DNA from: Deltaproteobacteria bacterium | Lineage (GTDB): Bacteria; UBA10199; GCA-002796325; JACPFF01 | Assembly: GCA_016210045.1 (NCBI GenBank) | Contig: JACQUX010000005.1 | Location: forward strand, 1-64,000 | DNA: 64,000 nt | Direction: 5' to 3' | Translations under genes and position numbers: made by a program | Shown: positions 59,512-64,000 of the stretch, piece by piece | Layout of the letters: each line of letters starts with the position of its first letter | Numbering within the stretch: position 1 is the stretch's first letter | The notes under the pieces: generated by a model | Database searches by the model: none | Seen by the model: only the letters and a program-made list of their open reading frames with translations | Told to the model about the DNA's origin: nothing

Positions 59512-60885
59512 CTAGGGCTGTGTTGCGTGGGGCGAGCGGCGGCGGGTTAAGACCTTGGCGCCGTTGGCATCCACACGCAGGACCTGGGCGCCGTCCGCGC
59601 GGGGGCGCGGGGGTGGCAGGGCGATGATGTTGGGGTTGGCGAGGAGTTGTTCCGGATTCAGCGTACGCAATGTGCGGCAAAGAGATTGACGCGTATCAAG
59701 TGTGGGAGGGGCATACGCGGTGGCGTTGGGGGGTGGGAGGGGATTGAAAAAACGGGCGGCCACGGCTGCGTCGCGGCGGGCGGTTTCGAGCAGCAGGTAG
59801 TGGAGTTGATGCAGGAACCAGCGATACCGAACGACTTCTCCGGTGGGCCATACTAATACGAGCGCGCCTCGGCTGTCGCGCGGGAATGCCGTCCACGGTG
59901 CGGCGAGCGGCGTGCGGAGGATCGCGGCTGCGGTGGCGAGGGCGCCGGGCAACGCATCGACCGTCGGGACGAGCGCGCCGCGCGGCCATGCTAACGTGCC
60001 GACGTTGGTCGGGATCCCTTTCCAGCGCGGGTGTGGGCGCGGCTCCGCGAACAGATCGTAATAGATGATGTCGAGTGCCGCTTCTTTGATCGCCTCTTTC
60101 GTGATGTCCGGCGCCAACGTACCGTCGGCAATCTTGCGATGGCGCAACGCATGCCAATAATCGCGCAACACGTAGCTGAGGCGAATCCGTCCTTGCCGCG
60201 GGATCACGAGCCAATACTCTTGGGCGTCCGCTCCGGCCAGCGGCGTGAGTTGGGTCAAGATTGCGCGCATCACGCGGCGCGTGGAGCGCAAATCGGTCCA
60301 GGAGGCGACCGGCGTACAGTCCACGCGTACTTCGCGTGTCGGTTCACGGTGCGGGCTCGTGGTCGAGAGGGTCGGATCGGCGGTGACGTGCCGCAGTGCC
60401 CAGACGAGATAATCCTGAGAGCGGGAATCGATGGGCACTTCGCCGCGCGGGCGGCGGTGGGTGGGTGGTTGGGACAAATAGGCCGTCCGGTGCCAACTCA
60501 ATAACGTTGCCAATGTGATCTGCGTGTCGTCGGCGAAATGCAGTGGGAGATAGAGGTTCACCGGACGGCGGAGCAATGCGAGATCGAGTCGTCCGGCGGG
60601 ATCGCGCGGCCACGCGGCCGCGACGGCGCGCAGCGTGGTTTCCAATGCAGTGAGGTCGGTGCGTATCGGTCGGCTGTGGGTCAGCGTGAGCGCGGTAACA
60701 GGTGCCGGCTCCGCCGCAGGTCCCCGCCACAATGCGCCGGGAAGCCGGCTGGGCAATGGCGCCGCGGGGGCACCCCGCTCGGCGTAGCGACGTGCGTAGG
60801 ATCGTTGCCCCTCCGGGCGGGCTTGACCGTGGGCCGCCGGACGTTGTGACGGGTGGATTCCTTGTGGTGGAGGGATTTTCGACAT
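59512..60885 (-). CDS. Hypothetical 457-residue protein
   Basis: A long GC-rich frame from ATG 60885. The first ~60 residues are Pro/Arg/Ala-rich and probably disordered. The rest is mixed alpha/beta with RLDLALLRRPVNLYLPLHFA, then DDTQITLATLLSWHR, EYWLVIPRQGRIRLSYVLRD, YWHALRHRK, and GALVLVWPTGEVVRYRWFLH. No signal peptide, TM segment or known motif. Composition and strand-helix style resemble parts of giant protein 3, so it may belong to the same unknown family group. It converges on nadC across a palindrome. Confidence 0.6.
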   Translation of the reverse strand: MSKIPPPQGIHPSQRPAAHGQARPEGQRSYARRYAERGAPAAPLPSRLPGALWRGPAAEPAPVTALTLTHSRPIRTDLTALETTLRAVAAAWPRDPAGRLDLALLRRPVNLYLPLHFADDTQITLATLLSWHRTAYLSQPPTHRRPRGEVPIDSRSQDYLVWALRHVTADPTLSTTSPHREPTREVRVDCTPVASWTDLRSTRRVMRAILTQLTPLAGADAQEYWLVIPRQGRIRLSYVLRDYWHALRHRKIADGTLAPDITKEAIKEAALDIIYYDLFAEPRPHPRWKGIPTNVGTLAWPRGALVPTVDALPGALATAAAILRTPLAAPWTAFPRDSRGALVLVWPTGEVVRYRWFLHQLHYLLLETARRDAAVAARFFNPLPPPNATAYAPPTLDTRQSLCRTLRTLNPEQLLANPNIIALPPPRPRADGAQVLRVDANGAKVLTRRRSPHATQP

Positions 60886-61099
60886 ACATGCGCCGGTCTC
60901 AACGCCACCAACCCCTAATCCAGCAAGGATTTGAGGGCAATCGAGTTTTTTACGTATTGCCGTTCCAGGGGCTCGTGTACCTTCTGCCTGCGGCTGATAT
61001 AGAACAGTCGTGACTTTGCGGGCGGTCAGCGCGGAGTGTGCTGTTTTCCGGCACGAACACGCGGCGTTTGTGAATCTCCGCTACGGAAAGGATCGTCGT

Positions 61100-62032
61100 A
61101 TGACCGCGTTGTCTCCGATCGTCTCCGGACGCCCCGGCGTTGTGCGCCGTCGGTCCCGGCATGTGGTGGCATTGCCATCCATCCCGCCCGCTGCAGCTCC
61201 GAAGGCTCCGCCCCGCTATGGTGTGCAATTGCCCGTGCATCCCGCCTGGTACGCCGCATGGACGGCGCATTTGTCCGTTGCGGGGCCCAGGTCGGCTGTC
61301 CCGGTGACGAGCGCGATGGCGGGCGATCCGGTGCGCGCGTGGGGGACTTTTCTCGCCGCGGCAGGCGAAGCGGTCGCGGCAGTCGCCACAGATGTGGCCA
61401 ATTTCGACCGCATCGGCTCGTTGGTGCACGTCGCGGCGTTGCAGGCCACTTGGAGCGGGCTGCAAACGCGCTTGAGCGAGGCCGCAACCCAATTCGCTGC
61501 ATGCGCGGCTGCCTCCGGCGTCGCGGGAGCCGGCCCGCTGAGTGGGCTCTGTCAAATGGCCGTGCGGCGCCCGTTGCGGGAATTGACGCGTGGGTTTGCG
61601 CTGCTGGCAACACCGGATGTCTTCGGTGACCCGAGCGCGCGTCGTGAGATCTGTGCCCGGATGCAGTCTGCGGCGCGACCGCAACGATTCACGGCGTACG
61701 AACGGGATGTGGCCGTCCCGTCGACCGCTGCGGAATTGGCGCATACGCTGTGGCTGGCGTTGGGAATTCAGCAACCCGGGATGGTCGCGGCCTGGATGAA
61801 TAACGCCTTACATCTGACGCCATCCGCGGAATTCGCCGGCACGCTACGGCAGCGTATCGTGAGGGGCATGTATCCCGGCGTGCGCGCATTGCATCCGGCC
61901 GACCCGCTGCTGCACGGCGCCAGTGCATTGTTGGGATGGCCATTAAGCGCGCTTTCCAGCGAGACGCACGCGTTGGCGCTTCGCCTCGAATTTCCAATCG
62001 TCCCAACAGATGCCCGATCTTATTTGGTGTAA
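61100..62032 (+). CDS. Hypothetical 310-residue helical protein
   Basis: From ATG 61100 (SD GGAAAGGA eight bases upstream) it encodes a protein with an Arg/Pro-rich N-terminus ([20 protein letters not shown]) and a long helical, Ala-rich remainder ([35 protein letters not shown]). No motif recognised. In general composition and helix style it is like giant proteins 1-3. The 3' end overlaps ispG by 13 bases on the other strand. Confidence 0.6.
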   Translation: MTALSPIVSGRPGVVRRRSRHVVALPSIPPAAAPKAPPRYGVQLPVHPAWYAAWTAHLSVAGPRSAVPVTSAMAGDPVRAWGTFLAAAGEAVAAVATDVANFDRIGSLVHVAALQATWSGLQTRLSEAATQFAACAAASGVAGAGPLSGLCQMAVRRPLRELTRGFALLATPDVFGDPSARREICARMQSAARPQRFTAYERDVAVPSTAAELAHTLWLALGIQQPGMVAAWMNNALHLTPSAEFAGTLRQRIVRGMYPGVRALHPADPLLHGASALLGWPLSALSSETHALALRLEFPIVPTDARSYLV

Positions 62033-63234
62033 TGGCTCGCGACGTACTCTTCCAACATCGCGGTAAAGCGGGGGACGATCTCGTCGCCTTGTAACGTGGT
62101 GACTTTTTCGCCGTCGACGAATACCGGGGCCTTCGGCGATTCGCCGCTGCCCGGGAGACTGATCCCGATATTCGCGTGTTTGCTTTCGCCGGGACCATTC
62201 ACGATGCAGCCCATCACTGCGACGCTCATGGTTTCCACGCCGGGATGGGCGGCTTTCCAGGCCGGCATCCGTTGTCCGATGTAGTTCTGGATCTGCTGCG
62301 CGAGTTCCTGAAAAAATGTGGAGGTGGTGCGTCCGCAGCCGGGACACGCGGTGACGTGCGGGATGAATTGGCGGAGCCCCAAGACTTGCAAGATTTGCTG
62401 CGCGACGATCACTTCCTGGGTGCGGCTGCTGCCCGGTTCGGGCGTCAGCGAGACGCGGATGGTGTCGCCGGTCCCTTCGTGCAACAGCACGCCGAGCGCT
62501 GCGGCCGAGGCCGCAATGCCGCGCGAGCCCATCCCCGCTTCGGTCAGCCCTAAGTGCAATGCGTAGTCGCAGCGTTGTGCCAGCGCGCGATAGACGGCGA
62601 TCAAGTCCGGCACTTGGGAAATTTTGGCGCTGATGACGATGCGGTCGTGCGGCAGTCCGCAACGTTCGGCCAATGCCGCGGATTCCAACGCACTCACTAG
62701 CATGGCTTCATGCAGGATGGCCGAACCCGGTTGCGGCGTCGAGCGCTTCGCGTTTGCGTCCATCAATCGCATCAGCACCGATTGATCGAGCGAGCCCCAA
62801 TTGACGCCGATCCGCACCGGTTTGCCGTATTCGCATGCGATCCCGATCAGTGTGGCGAAGTTCGGGTCGTGCTTCTCGCCGAAACCGCAGTTGCCGGGAT
62901 TGATCCGATATTTATCGAGCGCGCGCGCGCAGTCGGGGAATTCCTTCAGTAACGTATGGCCGTTGTAATGGAAGTCGCCGATGATCGGCGTGGTGTAGCC
63001 GTCGGTCCGTAACTGTGCGACGATTCGTGCCACCGCCGCCGCCGACTCCTTCACGTTAACCGTGATCCGCACCAATTCCGATCCGGCGTCGGCCAATGCT
63101 TTAATCTGTTGGACCGTTCCCGCGACATCGGCCGTGTCGGTATTGGTCATCGATTGGACGATGACCGGGGCTTGGCCCCCGACCTGGATGGGACCGATCT
63201 GGACTGGAACGGCGCTGCGTCGCACGATAGCCAT
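62020..63234 (-). CDS. ispG: 4-hydroxy-3-methylbut-2-en-1-yl diphosphate synthase
   Basis: A 404-residue [4Fe-4S] enzyme of the MEP isoprenoid pathway. Start [20 protein letters not shown], then QSMTNTDT (family motif), [34 protein letters not shown] and the cluster cysteines in ACPGCGRTT (about C297 and C300) and [11 protein letters not shown] (about C340). It converts MEcPP to HMBPP. The convergent neighbour overlaps by 13 bases. Confidence 0.96.
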   Translation of the reverse strand: MAIVRRSAVPVQIGPIQVGGQAPVIVQSMTNTDTADVAGTVQQIKALADAGSELVRITVNVKESAAAVARIVAQLRTDGYTTPIIGDFHYNGHTLLKEFPDCARALDKYRINPGNCGFGEKHDPNFATLIGIACEYGKPVRIGVNWGSLDQSVLMRLMDANAKRSTPQPGSAILHEAMLVSALESAALAERCGLPHDRIVISAKISQVPDLIAVYRALAQRCDYALHLGLTEAGMGSRGIAASAAALGVLLHEGTGDTIRVSLTPEPGSSRTQEVIVAQQILQVLGLRQFIPHVTACPGCGRTTSTFFQELAQQIQNYIGQRMPAWKAAHPGVETMSVAVMGCIVNGPGESKHANIGISLPGSGESPKAPVFVDGEKVTTLQGDEIVPRFTAMLEEYVASHYTK

Positions 63235-63305
63235 GCCGCGCGCCGTAGCACCACTGGCCCGCGCGCGTCAAATGGTTCCCCGGCACACGGTCGTAGTGGA
63301 GGCCG

Positions 63306-63989
63306 TCATTCGACCATATTCGTGCGCGGCATATATCCCGCGCGACCTTCCGGGTCGGGGAGGCGTAAGCGAGCGAGCGCACGTTGCGACTTTCCATCAT
63401 CGGCGACCAGTTGCGCCGCGCGGATCGACATGGGGATGGTGGCTGCGCCCTGGGGCTCGATCGTCGCGAACGGATGATCGGCATTGGGACCGCTGCTCGG
63501 GTAGAGAACAAGCGTCCAGTGACTTGGGTTGTGAACGGTGACCTCCCCATCCCGGATATTCAGCGTAAAGGCTCCAGTGGAAGAAAAGAGGGCGTCGGCC
63601 GCCGGGACGGCGATCACAAGGTCGTCCGAGCCGTTGCCCGTGACGGCGAGTTGCCGCTCCTGATGGCGACGGACGACGACTGTCGCGTCGGCGGTGATGT
63701 CGAGCAAGGACGTGAGGTCAACAGTTAATGAAGGTCGCTGGCCGGGCGTGTATGTGACTCCGCGTTGCAACGCCGCGTGGGGCGTGGATGCGACGGCCCC
63801 ATGTGACGCGGCGGCAGAACCACGAAAGAGGCCGCGGAGGCGGTCGAGGATCCCACGGCGCGGCGGGGCTCCGGACGCCTCACTAAACGAGACCGCCCGG
63901 TGGACCCCCGTGACGGCCGCCGCTGGCTGGGGCGTGCGAACGGGTCGCGCATGATTGGCGTCGGCACCACCCCCGCCGAACCCTCCCAT
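63306..63989 (-). CDS. Hypothetical 227-residue protein with beta-rich C-terminal domain
   Basis: From ATG 63989. Residues 1-90 are Gly/Ala/Pro-rich and probably disordered, including GILDRLRGLFRG. From about residue 90 there is a beta-rich domain (LTVDLTSLLDITADATVVVR, LVIAVPAADALFSSTGAFTL, EVTVHNPSHWTLVLYPSSG) that looks FHA-like or jelly-roll-like, but I could not identify it. Part of the same set of orphan proteins as the giant genes. Confidence 0.55.
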   Translation of the reverse strand: MGGFGGGGADANHARPVRTPQPAAAVTGVHRAVSFSEASGAPPRRGILDRLRGLFRGSAAASHGAVASTPHAALQRGVTYTPGQRPSLTVDLTSLLDITADATVVVRRHQERQLAVTGNGSDDLVIAVPAADALFSSTGAFTLNIRDGEVTVHNPSHWTLVLYPSSGPNADHPFATIEPQGAATIPMSIRAAQLVADDGKSQRALARLRLPDPEGRAGYMPRTNMVE

Positions 63990-64000
63990 CGAAGTTTGCT

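Noticed and set aside
59433-59627. 64-codon frame starting MGTGTF after nadC
   Set aside because: It is only the translation of the GGGGACAGGTACC palindrome; the same peptide appears wherever the repeat occurs.

Overview
The window looks like a chromosomal segment of an uncultured Gram-negative, deltaproteobacteria-like bacterium. The evidence is a homodimeric pyruvate dehydrogenase E1, the DapB-DapL route to diaminopimelate, the non-mevalonate enzyme IspG, an MglA-type GTPase and a compact SRP RNA placed just before dnaX. GC content is uneven. Roughly 20-64 kb is GC-rich with even codon use, while 1-2.9 kb and much of 6.3-19.9 kb is more AT-rich and looks acquired. The taxonomic statement is inference; no rRNA is present.

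Layout. (1) 1-2850, minus strand: a tight operon that begins with a 73-residue peptide with an excellent ribosome binding site and a C-terminal tail NDCPDPCCW. It is followed by a D-Ala-D-Ala-ligase-type ATP-grasp enzyme, a cysteine-synthase-type PLP enzyme, a short methylglyoxal-synthase-like domain protein and the start of another gene. I do not recognise this gene set and consider it the best candidate for an undescribed peptide or amino-acid pathway. An IS200-like element sits upstream. (2) 3513-6200: aceE. (3) 6.3-19.93 kb: a mobile defence island ending at tRNA-Asn. It carries a SIR2-like effector operon, a DUF1016 PD-(D/E)XK nuclease, a TOTE-type primase-helicase, a SpoVG/Rep replication module, a CBASS-like CD-NTase plus SLATT membrane effector, an XRE/ImmA pair, a restriction-modification pair and a frameshifted large serine recombinase that runs into the tRNA gene.

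(4) 20-35.6 kb: housekeeping genes. These are an MFS exporter, rhlE-like helicase, EamA transporter, serB, a methyltransferase, a TauE-like protein, an APC permease coupled to a PTS EIIA-like protein, ffs-dnaX-recR, an MglA-like GTPase, a convergent tal-folK-dapL-dapB operon and an HI0074/HI0073 toxin-antitoxin pair. (5) 35.9-54.4 kb: three very large unrecognised ORFs of 1851, 1270 and 2314 residues. The first contains a possible PD-(D/E)XK nuclease core; the second and third contain internal repeats. Toxin-antitoxin modules lie between and around them. (6) 54.7-64 kb: a Phd antitoxin with a truncated PIN toxin, valS, two MITE-like palindromes, nadC, two orphan proteins, ispG and a further orphan.

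A notable feature of the whole segment is its load of small dispersed repeats: GGGGACAGGTACC palindromes, CTCTCCCC-type REP sequences, CCAGTCACCAG simple repeats and clusters of mini-hairpins. Several are read through in frame inside protein genes (DnaX, ValS and the giant ORFs), and others coincide with broken genes.
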